64,000 nt of DNA from Ensifer adhaerens (GCF_000697965.2 NZ_CP015882.1:310001-374000), one strand, 5' to 3'; counted from the stretch's first letter, positions 26,700 through 36,338 are shown. Notes: generated by a model from the sequence alone, not told the origin. Program-made: numbers and translations.

Positions 26700-27750
26700 A
26701 CATGTCCTGTCCCGGGATTATGCGCTTGGCTTCCTACAAACGCATCCTTGTCCCGAAAAGGCCGGTCGGGGTCGTCGGTGCCATCACGCCTTGGAGTTTC
26801 CTAAGCGCGGTGCTCGAGAGCAAACTAGCGCCAGCTCTGGCCGTTGGCTGCTCGCTTGTCGCCAAGCCTGCCGCACGGACCCCACTGTCGGCCCTTGCGC
26901 TCGGTGTTCTTGTCGAGCGTGCTGGCATACCGTCGGGGTAACGTAATCACGTCAACAGATGCCGCCATGGTCGGATCGATGTTCTGCGCAAGCGAGTTGG
27001 TCAGGAAGATTTCATTCACTGGCTCGACGAATGTGGGCAGGATCCTGACGCGTCAGGGTGCGATCAGATCAAGAAGCTCAGCCTTGAACTTGGTGGCGAT
27101 GCGCCGTTCATCGTGCTGGACAATGCCAAATATCGACGCCGCCGTCGAAGGTGTGGTTGTCGCAAAATTTCGCAATGCCGGGCAGACATCCGTGTGCGCC
27201 AACCTCATCTACGTCCAGTCCGGTGTCTACAAGGAGTTCTCTGAAAAACTTTCCCGGCGGGTGAGCGGCCTGAAGGTGGGGAACGGCTTTGCCAAAGGAT
27301 CCAAAATCGATGGAAACGCGCTGACGAAGGTCAAGGAGCATCTAGAAAAGATGTCCTCTCGCTTGGCGCTCGCGTGACGGTTGGCGGCAAATCCGGCGAA
27401 CCGGGTGAGCAGTTCGTCTCGCCGACTGTTCTTGGGGGGCACCTCCGAGATGAAGGTTGCTCGCGAAGAGACCTTTGGTCCTATCGCACAGCTCTTTATC
27501 CTTCGACACGGAGGAAGAGGTCATCGAGATGGCGAATGATACCGAGTTTGGTCTTGCCGGATGTTTCTTTTCCCGCGACGTCTCTCGAATCGGTGTTGCG
27601 GAGGCCTTGGAGACCGGCCTGGTGGGCGGGAACACCGGACTCATCTCGACCGAAATGGCTCCGTCCGACGGCATCAAGCAATCGGGTATGGGACGCGAAG
27701 GCTCCAAATATGGAACTGATGACTACGTCAATATCAAGTACTTTGCCTGA
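26700..27750 (+). pseudogene. Succinate-semialdehyde-dehydrogenase-like gene, decayed
   Basis: Pieces of a GabD-like aldehyde dehydrogenase run in order but in different frames: the [12 protein letters not shown] cofactor-site segment (about 26760), ISFTGSTNVGRIL (about 27010), the region that should hold the catalytic Cys reading FRNAGQTSVCANLIYVQSG (about 27170), and the C-terminus with FDTEEEVIEMANDTEFGLAG to GMGREGSKYGTDDY (27500-27740). Several frameshifts and an internal deletion make it non-functional. Its right end borders the decayed zone. Confidence 0.85.
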
Positions 27751-28401
27751 GCGTCGCATAAGCGTTGGAAGTGAACCCCTGCCACGCGTCCGTTCGCAGC
27801 GTCGCTCGGATACTCCGCGAATAGCGGACGTTCAAATGTCGCCAACTTGTCTGCACCCGGACATTGCCGCACCGGCTTCTGATTTCGACGGCCGCTCGAC
27901 CTGATGAGCAGCGGCAACGGATCAGGCGGTGTCAGTGCAACCAGGCCGCCGGACTTGATCATTCATCGCGGTGGGGCTCCGACCGTTGGTAGGCCATCCC
28001 ATATTTAAGCTCGGTCCTGCAATTCCTCTACGACTGGCGCCTCAGCGCGTCAGTCGCAGTGCACGCCATCCTGAATAAGTAGTTTGGCGACAAGGTCCCG
28101 AGCTCAAAACCCGGCGAACAAAAGAGTCGTGCTAGTCGGGCAGAGTCTGGGTGGACTAAATGTCCCCGGCCTGTCAAAAGTCCTCGAGGACGCGATCGCC
28201 GTTATTTTTAGAACGGGGTCGGGCGACCGATTGACGTCACGTTGCTGCCGCGAGATCACGCTGGCCGTCCTACTATTTATCAGCACCCGAGACTGGTTGA
28301 AATCAGCGGCCAATAGCGCGGCGATGGCTTCTTTTGCCCCAAGCGGCTACTCTGCAGCACTTCGGATTGACGTCCAAGAGAGATCAATCATCCTAAGGGC
28401 A
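27751..28401. other. No gene recognised; decayed DNA
   Basis: Short open frames occur on both strands, including one at 28084-28407 with a GQSLGG string that mimics a hydrolase elbow, but nothing else supports them. The stretch lies between an aldehyde dehydrogenase pseudogene and a tRNA-like remnant. Confidence 0.5.
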
Positions 28402-28468
28402 TGGTGAGCCCGGCAAGACTCTAACCTGCGACCCATTGAGCGGGCTCTAACCATCGAGCTACAGGTCC
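28402..28468 (-). pseudogene. tRNA-like remnant lacking part of the anticodon arm
   Basis: Read on the minus strand this 67-base segment has a 7-bp acceptor stem (one mismatch), TA linker, a D arm GCTC-GATGGTTA-GAGC, a T arm GCAGG-TTAGAGT-CTTGC and ends in CCA. Only 14 bases separate the D and T arms where 23 are expected, so about nine bases of the anticodon arm are missing. It therefore cannot be a normal tRNA. A tRNA fragment ending in CCA next to a truncated integrase is what an old integration site looks like. Confidence 0.55.
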
Positions 28469-28499
28469 CGCCAGATTACTTCCAAGGGCGGCGAACGCA

Positions 28500-28763
28500 T
28501 TAATCAAACTTGAGGGGCGACGAAGCGTCGCAAATCTCCGGCGCTCGGTGGGAGGCCGAGCGGTCCCCGCTCTCCAAAAGTCCAAGTAGCAGGGCTCGAG
28601 ACGAAATGACTTCGCCCTCGCTGGCCAGATGCTTGAGCGTGGCGACATCGTCGTTGGTTAGGAGGGCCGCAAGCTGGCCGCGGCCATCGAAGGGCAGGAT
28701 GGCGTCGAGCGCGTCGAGTTCTTCAGCGCGTTTGAGGACGGATTCTGAGGAGGCTTCGCTCAT
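28500..28763 (-). pseudogene. Truncated tyrosine recombinase, N-terminus only
   Basis: From the ATG at 28763 the first 50 or so residues (LDALDAILPFDGRGQLAALL, then a DDVATLKHLASEG stretch) closely match the N-terminus of the complete recombinase at 31616-32776. After that the homology stops abruptly and the frame runs into unrelated sequence. The catalytic domain is gone. As at the complete copy, it lies directly downstream of a VapBC-type pair on the same strand. Confidence 0.85.
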
Positions 28764-28860
28764 TTCGGCAGGCCGTTGATATAGAGATCGCCGTGTGCCG
28801 ACATCACGCGGCGCTCCGAACCCGGAATGCCTTCTACGGCGCACAGCCATACATCGTCGA

Positions 28861-29353
28861 TCAAGCACGGTTTTCCGCTCTGGCTCCGCTTGCCGCTTTG
28901 TGTGGTCGCCGACACGTCCGCGGGCGCTTTTGGTGGGCCGCTTCGAGCCACCATGAATTCGTCCTCACGCCGCCCGCGATGTCGGTTTGCGAAAAATCGT
29001 TGCCCTTGTAGAGGAGCGGTTCTCCCGAAAGCGCCGCAAGAGCATAGGAAAAGCAGTCGCCGTAGTTGAGGCTGGCCGGATGACGTCCCTTGCCATAGCG
29101 CCGCCAGGCGCGCCGCGCACGATCGGCATGTTCGGCTGTAACTGGGACGATTTCGACTTCTGCCTTGTAGAGCCAGAGGTCGAGATCGGCGCCTGCGGCC
29201 TCCCCAAGTCGAGTTTCGATCACCATGGCAGCCTCTAGGACGGTCGCGCCGGAGATGAGCCTGACGGGGTCGTTCTGCAATGCGCTCTCGCAAAGCCGCC
29301 GCTTCCGACGCATTGAAGGCGATGGCGGCAAGGACGGAGGTATCGATGACCAT
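28861..29353 (-). pseudogene. VapC-type PIN toxin with frameshift
   Basis: The start at 29353 gives MVIDTSVLAAIAFNASEAA, with the first PIN aspartate. The rest of the domain continues in another frame from about 29285 (DPVRLISGATVLEAAMVIET, then ADRARRAWRRYGKGRHPASL and NYGDCFSYALAAL), which contains the expected Glu and Asp residues. A single-base indel near 29272-29290 therefore splits the gene. The start overlaps the antitoxin stop (ATGA). The toxin is probably dead, leaving its antitoxin free. Confidence 0.82.
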
Positions 29354-29607
29354 CAGGATGGCAGTCCGTTCTCGTCGTAGCCAAGAATTTCGTCGGCTGT
29401 GCGGCTGTCGAGAACGGGCCGAGCGTTCCAGCGTCGCTGAATCGCTTCGAGGTCCTCGAGCAGAGCGGCTTTGCGCAAGTCAGAGCCAAGCCGTCGCAGG
29501 CGCTCTTCGAGCGCACGCTTGGTTGCCAGTGTGATGCTTTCACCGGTCCGTTCGGCAAGGGTGCGGGCCAGCTGTTCAGTGTCGTGGTCTTTGATGCTCA
29601 GCGCCAT
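29353..29607 (-). CDS. VapB-type antitoxin (Rv0623/PSK-like)
   Basis: An 84-residue antitoxin. The N-terminal segment TEQLARTLAERTGESITLAT is typical of the Rv0623/Psk family; the C-terminal part (IQRRWNARPVLDSRTADEILGYDENGLPS) is the toxin-binding tail with the conserved DEILGYDE. Its stop overlaps the frameshifted VapC start. It may now act as an orphan antitoxin against related toxins. Confidence 0.85.
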   Translation of the reverse strand: MALSIKDHDTEQLARTLAERTGESITLATKRALEERLRRLGSDLRKAALLEDLEAIQRRWNARPVLDSRTADEILGYDENGLPS

Positions 29608-29641
29608 TCTTGTCGATCAAGGCTCCTAAATTTTCTATATT

Positions 29642-30373
29642 CTACCTATAGCACCGTCGCGCCAGCCGACGCGGCCTGAGTCCTGAAGTTACCAGCAGCG
29701 CATCCATGATATGGCGAAAAGCCTCTGGCGTGAGGCGGAGAAGAAAAGGTTTCGCTATGAAGGAACCGACCATCAGAGATGCCCCCACCGTGAGACCCTT
29801 CAGTACAAGAATAAAAGGAAGTGCTCCCGATCCTTGAAAGGTGAGTGCTTTGGTAGTGTAGATCGCGAGCGAAGCTGCAGCTTCGGTGCCGATAAAGGCT
29901 CCCTTGGTCAAACTATAACCGATGAACACCGGTACGGAAGCAGGTCCAGACGAGGCCACGATCCCAGTCAAAAAGCCGATGCACGTTCCGGCTGCGGCCA
30001 GATGAGGTAATCGCAAGTGGATAAGGTTTGCGGCCAACCAGCGACGTCCAGGAATCATCAAGAGCAAGAATGATCCAATCGCCGCATCTACTGCCGCTGG
30101 CGGCAGGACAAGCATCGTTCGCGCGCCAAGAACCGCGGCAGGAAGGCCAGTAACCGCATAGGCTGCCACAGCTCGCCAATCAACTTCCCGCCACCATGCA
30201 AGAATCCGGGAAATGTTCGCTATGACGGCAGCTACCGCCATTATAGGCACAGCTTCTCTTGGCCCATAGAAATAGGCCAACACTGGGACGAGCATGATTG
30301 AGGAGCCAGTACCGATAATGCCACTTATGATCCCGGCAAGCAGGCCGATGATTAAGATGAGAAAAAGTCCCAT
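29642..30373 (-). CDS. TauE/SafE-family membrane transporter
   Basis: A 243-residue integral membrane protein. The first helix pair with GIISGIIGTGSSIMLVPVLAYF and the later FLTGIVASSGPASVPVFIGYSL are the family's two glycine-rich repeats, with seven to eight spans. The family exports or imports organosulfur compounds or sulfite. The last 12 residues (arginine-rich) do not look like the usual hydrophobic C-terminus, so the 3' end may have been altered by a junction near 29690. No linked sulfur gene is present. Confidence 0.8.
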   Translation of the reverse strand: MGLFLILIIGLLAGIISGIIGTGSSIMLVPVLAYFYGPREAVPIMAVAAVIANISRILAWWREVDWRAVAAYAVTGLPAAVLGARTMLVLPPAAVDAAIGSFLLLMIPGRRWLAANLIHLRLPHLAAAGTCIGFLTGIVASSGPASVPVFIGYSLTKGAFIGTEAAASLAIYTTKALTFQGSGALPFILVLKGLTVGASLMVGSFIAKPFLLRLTPEAFRHIMDALLVTSGLRPRRLARRCYR

Positions 30374-30772
30374 TCGCTATTACACCGAGAGCGCGTGGAT
30401 GCGTAAGCCCAACCCTATTTCGATTCGAGTTAGCCGAACAAATTCGTACTGTCTAATAAATCGATTGCGCGGCAGTCCCTTGCCGGAGAGCTACGCGCCA
30501 GTAGCGTTTGATCTAAATTAATCTGAGCCACGTGTCAGGGGAACAACGCTTACCGAGCAGCGCACTTCCCGAAGGACGGGAAGTGACGGGATTTGAACGC
30601 TGCTCATCCCGTCGCTTCAGCGCTGTCGATGGCAAGCTGCGACGATCTTGTGCTGTGGTTGTTTCCGATTTGTGCGTTTAAGATCGCATAATGTACCGAC
30701 TGGGACGTACGCTTCCGTTTCAGTTAGCGCTCAGGCGTCTACTCGACTTGCAATTCCGTCCTTCAATGTTAT
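30374..30772. other. Intergenic, no gene recognised
   Basis: About 400 bases between divergent TauE/SafE and antitoxin genes. No convincing coding sequence or RNA gene was seen. The promoters for both neighbours must lie here. Confidence 0.5.
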
Positions 30773-30792
30773 ATGTAGGTAATTACCTACAT
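30773..30792. promoter_or_regulatory. Antitoxin operator, perfect palindrome
   Basis: ATGTAGGTAATTACCTACAT is a perfect 20-bp palindrome ending 13 bases before the antitoxin start and overlapping the upstream side of its Shine-Dalgarno region. It is the expected autoregulatory site of a Phd/YefM-type antitoxin. Confidence 0.75.
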
Positions 30793-30805
30793 GGAGGTGT
30801 GCCCC

Positions 30806-31060
30806 ATGAGCATCACGACCCTTTCCAGCCGAGAACTGAATCATGACGTCAGCAGCGCCAAGAAGGCGGCAAAAAGCGGCCCTGTTATCATCACAGACCG
30901 CGGCAAGCCTTCGCATGTCCTCATGACCTATGATGAATTCGAGCGCTTGAGCGGCAAGCACCGTAGCCTTATCGAGGCTCTCGCTATGCCGGGTCTCTCG
31001 GCAATCGATTTCGAGCTGCGCCGTGTTGAAATCGGACCTCGCGAAGTGGATTTTTCTTGA
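30806..31060 (+). CDS. Phd/YefM-family antitoxin
   Basis: An 84-residue antitoxin starting at ATG 30806 with GGAGGTG nine bases upstream. The N-terminal DNA-binding half has the family pattern SSRELNHDVSSAKKAAKSGP followed by VIITDRGKPSHVLMTYDEFERL. The C-terminal helix should wrap the PIN toxin. Its stop overlaps the toxin start (TTGA), so expression is coupled, and a perfect palindrome immediately upstream is the probable autoregulatory operator. Confidence 0.9.
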   Translation: MSITTLSSRELNHDVSSAKKAAKSGPVIITDRGKPSHVLMTYDEFERLSGKHRSLIEALAMPGLSAIDFELRRVEIGPREVDFS

Positions 31061-31479
31061 AGTACTTGCTGGATACCAACGTTATCTCGGAACTACGCAA
31101 GGTCGGCGACGGCAAAGCTGATGCCAATGTCGTAGAGTGGATTGGGGCAGAAGATGCGGCTCGCTTCTTCATCTCGGCCATCACAGTCCTTGAATTGGAG
31201 CGAGGAGTGCTTAGCGTGCAGCGCCGGGATGCCGCACAAGGCGCGCGGCTGCGCTCTTGGCTCGACGGCCAGGTTCGACCCGAGTTCGCAGGTCGCATTC
31301 TGACGGTCGATGATGCGGTTGCGACTCGTTGCGCGCACTTGCATGTTCCCGACAGGCGCAACGAAGCAGACGCCTTGATTGCCGCGACTGCTTTGGTTCA
31401 CGACATGGCAGTCGTGACTCGCAATGTCAGGGATTTCGAAGGCACCGGTGTTGTGGTTGTCGATCCATGGCAAGGCTGA
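31057..31479 (+). CDS. VapC-type PIN-domain toxin
   Basis: A 140-residue PIN ribonuclease toxin starting at TTG 31057. The conserved acids are visible: Asp7 in YLLDTNVISEL, Glu in ITVLELERGV and Asp in NEADALIAATAL, with a final Asn/Asp pair near TRNVRDFEGTGV. The gene is intact and of standard length. It pairs with the Phd-type antitoxin just upstream. By family knowledge the toxin cleaves structured RNA such as tRNA. Confidence 0.9.
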   Translation: MKYLLDTNVISELRKVGDGKADANVVEWIGAEDAARFFISAITVLELERGVLSVQRRDAAQGARLRSWLDGQVRPEFAGRILTVDDAVATRCAHLHVPDRRNEADALIAATALVHDMAVVTRNVRDFEGTGVVVVDPWQG

Positions 31480-31615
31480 CGATCGTATCAGCCGCCATAC
31501 TACCTCCGAACTCAGTCCGTATAATGCTAGGTCCCCTTGGACGAGGCTGCTCTAGAGGTTCGAGCTTGCATTGCGAGTGGCTCCCCTCGCTGAAGCCTCA
31601 AGACCCAGTGACGCA

Positions 31616-32765
31616 CTAGGTCACCAACCGCGCCGCGCGCCCATTCTTTCGTTGCGCGTTGTTGAAATAGCGAGCCGCCTGTGTCACGGATTTGTGCAAC
31701 GACTGCTGCATGGCTTCCGGCAAGGGTATACCTCGATTGGCCGCCTCAGTCAGATACCCCGATCGCAGCCCATGCGCCGAAAACTGAGCCGGATCGAGGC
31801 CAGCCTGCTTGCACCGGTCCTTCAGGATCAGATTGACCGCTTGGGGCGTCAGCGCTCGGCGGTCTATATTTCCCCACTGGTCGATGCGACGGAACACCGG
31901 GCCTTCGTTTATGCCGGCTTGATCAAGCCACTCCTTCAGTGCGGTAACGGGCCGGCCGATCAGCAGCACATGCTCGTCGTCGTCGCTCTTTGTCCTCTTG
32001 GTGCGGCCAAGGCGGATCGAGAGGCAGGGGAGGGGAGGGGAGCTGGCATCAGATGGATTCGTTTGAACAGGTTCTTCATCCGTCAGATCCTCGACGCGCA
32101 GGGCTGCGACTTCCGAACGCCGGCGGCCGCCGGAGCCGAAGGCGGTTAATAGCAGTGCTCGATCACGCAGATCGACGGACCGTTCACCGGTGCAGACCTC
32201 AAGAAGCATTGCCAGGATATCGACAGTCACGGCTTTTTTGCTTTTGCGCTGTCGTGGCCGCGCGCTGGCGTGAACGGCTAGACGCAGCGCCGACTTGAGT
32301 GAGGGGCCATCAAAGGCGCCCGTCAAACCGCGCCAACGGGTGAGAATCGACCAGCTTGTCAGTCGGCGGCGAACGGTCTCGGGAGCGTGTGGCCCGTCGG
32401 CGCGCAACAGGCGCTGAGATCGCAGGCTACTTTCCACCGCGACAGGCATGCCGTGGTTTTCGTCCTCGGCGCGCCTTGTCGGATCCCAGAGATGATGGGC
32501 AACGAATTTCAAGAGCAGGCTCTCCGGCGCCGGCCAGGGGAGGGGAGTTCCCGTCGCGAACTGGCACCAGGCCTCGAGATAGCCTAGATCGGAGGCGATG
32601 GCCCTGAGCGTATTGTCGCCCACGCCTTCGTTGGCGAGATGCTTGAGCGTCGCAACGTCGTCGTCGGTCAAAAGGGCGGCCAGCTGATCGCGCCGATCGA
32701 AGGGCAGGATGGCCTCGAGCGCGTTGAGTTCTTCGGAGCGCCTTTCTATTTCCGGGCTAAGACGG

Positions 32766-32776
<11 letters not shown>
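31616..32776 (-). CDS. Tyrosine recombinase/integrase
   Basis: A 386-residue phage-integrase-family recombinase. The N-terminal DNA-binding part (residues 1-170) precedes a catalytic domain with the first Arg in GGRRRSEVAALRVEDL, a HGLR box (SAHGLRSGYLTEAANRG), a His in QQSLHKSVTQ and the nucleophile Tyr in AARYFNN near the end. The start at ATG 32776 overlaps the end of the PIN toxin gene by 11 bases, so it is co-transcribed with the toxin-antitoxin pair. A recombination-site-like inverted repeat lies about 110 bases upstream of the antitoxin. A truncated copy of its N-terminus is at 28500. Confidence 0.88.
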
Positions 32777-33490
<714 letters not shown>

Positions 33491-33535
33491 CTAACGATAG
33501 AGGGCGTTCGGGAGTTGGTCAACCTGTAGACCACG

Positions 33536-33568
33536 TCACTATCGATATCTGATACCTATCGATAGTGA
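33536..33568. repeat. 12-bp inverted repeat with 9-base spacer, recombination-site-like
   Basis: TCACTATCGATA at 33536-33547 and its exact complement TATCGATAGTGA at 33557-33568 flank the spacer TCTGATACC. The layout of two 11-13 bp arms around a 6-9 bp centre is that of a tyrosine-recombinase core site. It lies between the recombinase transcript and the point where an autotransporter gene is cut. It might instead be the antitoxin operator. Confidence 0.5.
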
Positions 33569-33577
33569 TGAGGTGAC

Positions 33578-34690
33578 TCGGGCCACAGCCGGTGTTTCCA
33601 AATTTCGACTGGCCGGACGGTCGACCGGACGTCGGCCCGCAGCCGGTCTTTCCGGACTTCGACTGGCCAGACGGCCGTCCGGATGTTGGACCGCAGCCTC
33701 TCCCTCCGGATTTCGACTGGCCCGATGGTAGACCAGATGTCGGCCCACAGCCCGTTTTCCCGGGGTTCAACCCACGCAAGCCGACAGCGGCCAAAGGCGG
33801 CCGCGTGATCGCAGCCAGGACCCCGGATACCTGTATCGACCCCCGATCAAAAGATTCCAAACAACGCCGCGACCTCCCGATCTGTAGGGATCTCGCTGCC
33901 GAAGAAGCTGCCGCCCGAAGTGCCGATCGATCATCCCAAGTGCCGCTGACGCCGGGCCGTGATCTGCCCGCGCCCTCACTGTGGAACTTCTGGTCGGATA
34001 TCCATCGACGACATTTCCGACGAGCGTTTTCACCCGACGAGCTCGTCGTCGGCATGACCGTTTCCTTGGAGGACAGCTCGGCCGATGCGTTCGACGGGAC
34101 ACTTGGCATCGATACCGATGGCTTCAGCTTCGGCCCCTATGCGGCCTATCGCCTGTCGAAGCACTGGGCAATCGACGGATCGCTGACCTACGGGCGCTAC
34201 GACAACGATATCGAACTCGACCTGCTCAACGGCCAGCAGGATTCGCAGCGTCTTGCCGGCGAAATCTCGCTGCACGGCCAGTACAAGGTTGATGCCTATT
34301 TCATCCGCCCCAAGGCATCCGTGAGCTGGTCCCATATCGAAAGCGACTCATACGACCTCTCGGGCAGCATCCTTAACATACCCGTCACCGTCTCCCTTCC
34401 CGGCGACAGCTTCAACTATCGCGTCCTCGATCTTTCGACCGAGGTCAGCCGCTACTTCCGACTGCCCAACGGACATCCATTCCTCGTCTTCACCGAGCTC
34501 GGCGCCGAGTACCAGTTCGAGCGGCCCAACGACGGCAAGATCACCACCGGCAACCTGTCGGAAATGACGCCGTCGCCCTGGTCTTTCTCGCTGCGCTCGG
34601 GCTCGCCGCGATTCGACCAACTCCGAGAGTGCAGGCTTCAGCACTTCTCTCGACTGCCTCCGGTCAGAAATGATCGGCGCGGATCGTGCA
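33578..34690 (+). pseudogene. Autotransporter/outer-membrane protein, 5' end missing and 3' frameshifted
   Basis: The frame opens inside a repeat (LGPQPVFPNFDWPDG) with no signal peptide, runs through a low-complexity linker, and from about 34020 becomes a beta-barrel-like domain with alternating strands (VVGMTVSLEDSSADAFDGTL, YRLSKHWAIDGSLTYGRYDN, YFIRPKASVSWSHIESDSYD). The 5' end is cut near 33577, just after the inverted repeat at 33536. Near 34605-34615 the frame shifts; the alternative frame ends at 34693. Recognisable similarity to autotransporter C-terminal domains makes this a decapitated surface protein gene. Confidence 0.72.
33595..33756 (+). repeat. Three 54-bp tandem repeats encoding an 18-residue unit
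   Basis: Units at 33595-33648, 33649-33702 and 33703-33756 encode FPNFDWPDGRPDVGPQPV, FPDFDWPDGRPDVGPQPL and PPDFDWPDGRPDVGPQPV. The tail of a preceding unit (GPQPV) lies at 33580-33594, so the array was longer before truncation. DNA identity between units is lower than protein identity, suggesting selection on the peptide. Confidence 0.85.
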
Positions 34691-34739
34691 TGAGACATGG
34701 CGTACACAATGGATGGCGGGCATGCTGCTCAAAGCAGCA

Positions 34740-34990
34740 GCAGCTTCTTCAAAAACGGAGAGAACCTCCTTGTAAGGCAATCTTGTGGCGCCGGAGGGCG
34801 AAGGTGACCCGGACCTTCTCTTTGTTGTCGCAGCCGATTTGTTGTCGCAGCCGATCTCGAAGCCGTCGGAGCACGATCTGATGTTCGAGCGTGAGACAGC
34901 GACCTGACCGTCGTGGAGACGATCCTCGGCCGCTCCGGTGTGGCGCACCAATAGCAGGTTATGCACCTTCATGACCCGGTAGACGCGCGG
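34740..34990 (-). pseudogene. IS3-family transposase (OrfB) remnant
   Basis: On the minus strand the text VYRVMKVHNLLLVRHTG and AVSRSNIRSCSDGFEIGCDN matches the start of the rve/DDE region of IS3-family OrfB proteins (the Asp of CSDG is the first catalytic acid). It continues out of frame as EKVRVTFAL after a 17-bp tandem duplication. Both ends of the gene are missing. Confidence 0.8.
34822..34855. repeat. 17-bp tandem duplication in transposase remnant
   Basis: TTGTTGTCGCAGCCGAT occurs twice head to tail (34822-34838, 34839-34855). Because 17 is not a multiple of three it shifts the transposase frame, and it may be the event that first inactivated that copy. Confidence 0.8.
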
Positions 34991-35015
34991 CGAGCCAACC
35001 GCACCCAGCCCTTGA

Positions 35016-35546
35016 TTACGGGACGGGCCGCAACACCCTTCGCACCTTCTGCGAGACTTCGTCGAGTGTCGCCATCACCCGGTTCACCTGGGAGAGCTTG
35101 AAAGCCTGCCTTGGGCCATACCTGACGGCGTCGTACTCTCTGGTGGAGGAGAGCGTTGCCAAGTGGGCCGCCGTGCGTTTGCGCAGCACGAGCCCAGCAT
35201 CAATGGCTACCCTGGACTGCTCGCCAAGATCGTGTTGAAAGCCGCGGATCGTCTTGTGGTCGAGGCCTTTGGCAAGCAGGAGCGCATCCAGGTAGAGTTC
35301 AACCGAATGCAGAGCCAGAAGGTGAACCGGAAGATGCGCGAGTTTTGGCGAGATGGCACCAAGCTTCACGGCCGCGTCTCTATACTGCGCTGCCAGTGCC
35401 AATGTGTCGCAAACGCTTGGCTCCTGGCCCGGATACGCAGGGTCCATCGAGATCGTCCTCCAAGGCTGGTCGAAATTCTTGATGACTTTTGTTGGAAACT
35501 TGCCGGTGGAACCGACCGAGAGGCCAGCGCTCTCAGCCTCGTTCAC
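35016..35546 (-). CDS. HEPN-like hypothetical protein
   Basis: A protein of 176 residues from a GTG at 35546, or 143 from the ATG at 35447. The helix-rich core LPVHLLALHSVELYLDALLL, followed by a KGLDHKTIRGFQHDLGEQ stretch, resembles HEPN domains, in which a helical pair forms an RNase active site in toxins and defence proteins; the canonical RxxxxH is not obvious (an R-x-F-x-H segment is present). It overlaps the end of the gene at 35533, so the two are co-transcribed. Function unknown. Confidence 0.5.
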   Translation of the reverse strand: MNEAESAGLSVGSTGKFPTKVIKNFDQPWRTISMDPAYPGQEPSVCDTLALAAQYRDAAVKLGAISPKLAHLPVHLLALHSVELYLDALLLAKGLDHKTIRGFQHDLGEQSRVAIDAGLVLRKRTAAHLATLSSTREYDAVRYGPRQAFKLSQVNRVMATLDEVSQKVRRVLRPVP

Positions 35547-36216
35547 CGATGCGCATGAGATCTTTCAACAGTCTGCGTAGCTCTGGCCAGGGTGTAAGTT
35601 CGAGCTTCCGTCCCGGATCGTGCATGACAATCAGGCAATGGAGCTTGGCGGTGACTTCGATCAGCGAAGATGGCGCTGTGATCCGCATTACGCGCCCGGC
35701 TATGCCCGCTTTATGTGCGAGCTCCTGTTCGCGGGTGACGGCATCACTGTATCCGAGACGCTGATCCGTTTCTCTCCATTGCTTGCGACGCCGGCGAAGC
35801 TCAACCCGTGCCTCAGACAGTTGCTCGGTATCCAGCTCGGGGGTCAGTCGATTGATGTCGGCAAAAGAGCGAACCGAGGTGAGCTGATCGGTCCCAGGTA
35901 TCGATAGCTCGACCGTCGGAATGCCCCCGGTCGCTTTCAGTAGTTCGGTTTCAAGCTTTTGTCTGAGGTGCGTCGCCCGGAGGCGCTGCTGATGATACGC
36001 GTACCATCGCGGCCACATCTCTCTGACAGGTGTTGGGCCACTCTCTCTCGGCAGGACGCGCGCTTCATCGATGCGTGCGCTCAGCCAACGTGCGGCGACT
36101 GGGAGAAGGTTTCGGCGGTCGATGAGACGTGGTAGGCGTTCGGCAGTGCCATTTGGGGGATTATCTTTTCCACGCGTGATTGCAGGCAAAGTTCTGCTAA
36201 TCTCAGAATCAGCCAT
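35533..36216 (-). CDS. Hypothetical protein, coupled to HEPN-like gene
   Basis: A 227-residue protein that I do not recognise. It is rich in Arg and Leu and predicted to be mostly helical; residues 75-115 and 145-185 are strongly charged and could form coiled coils (ARVELRRRRKQWRETDQRLG). No signal peptide or membrane span. It overlaps the HEPN-like gene by 14 bases and diverges from an XRE regulator 120 bases away. The arrangement suggests a small self-regulated two-gene unit. Confidence 0.6.
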   Translation of the reverse strand: MADSEISRTLPAITRGKDNPPNGTAERLPRLIDRRNLLPVAARWLSARIDEARVLPRESGPTPVREMWPRWYAYHQQRLRATHLRQKLETELLKATGGIPTVELSIPGTDQLTSVRSFADINRLTPELDTEQLSEARVELRRRRKQWRETDQRLGYSDAVTREQELAHKAGIAGRVMRITAPSSLIEVTAKLHCLIVMHDPGRKLELTPWPELRRLLKDLMRIGERG

Positions 36217-36338
36217 GATCCGAGCTCCCTATAGCTTGAATTGCGGTCAGGCCACGCAGGGTGTCGCAAGCACCGTGCGTGGCCGTTTTATACCGTCGCA
36301 GAGAGTTTGAATCATACAAAGATTATGTCAAGGTTATA

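Noticed and set aside
28084..28407. ORF with GQSLGG resembling a serine-hydrolase elbow
   Set aside because: No other alpha/beta hydrolase element is present and the surroundings are decayed.
33595..33756. Possible CRISPR-like or minisatellite array
   Set aside because: Units are contiguous, without spacers, and encode a repeated peptide in frame.
33519..34109. Minus-strand open frame with Gly/Pro-rich repeats
   Set aside because: The repeats are the reverse reading of the plus-strand FDWPDGRPDVGPQP units, which continue into a recognisable beta-barrel domain.
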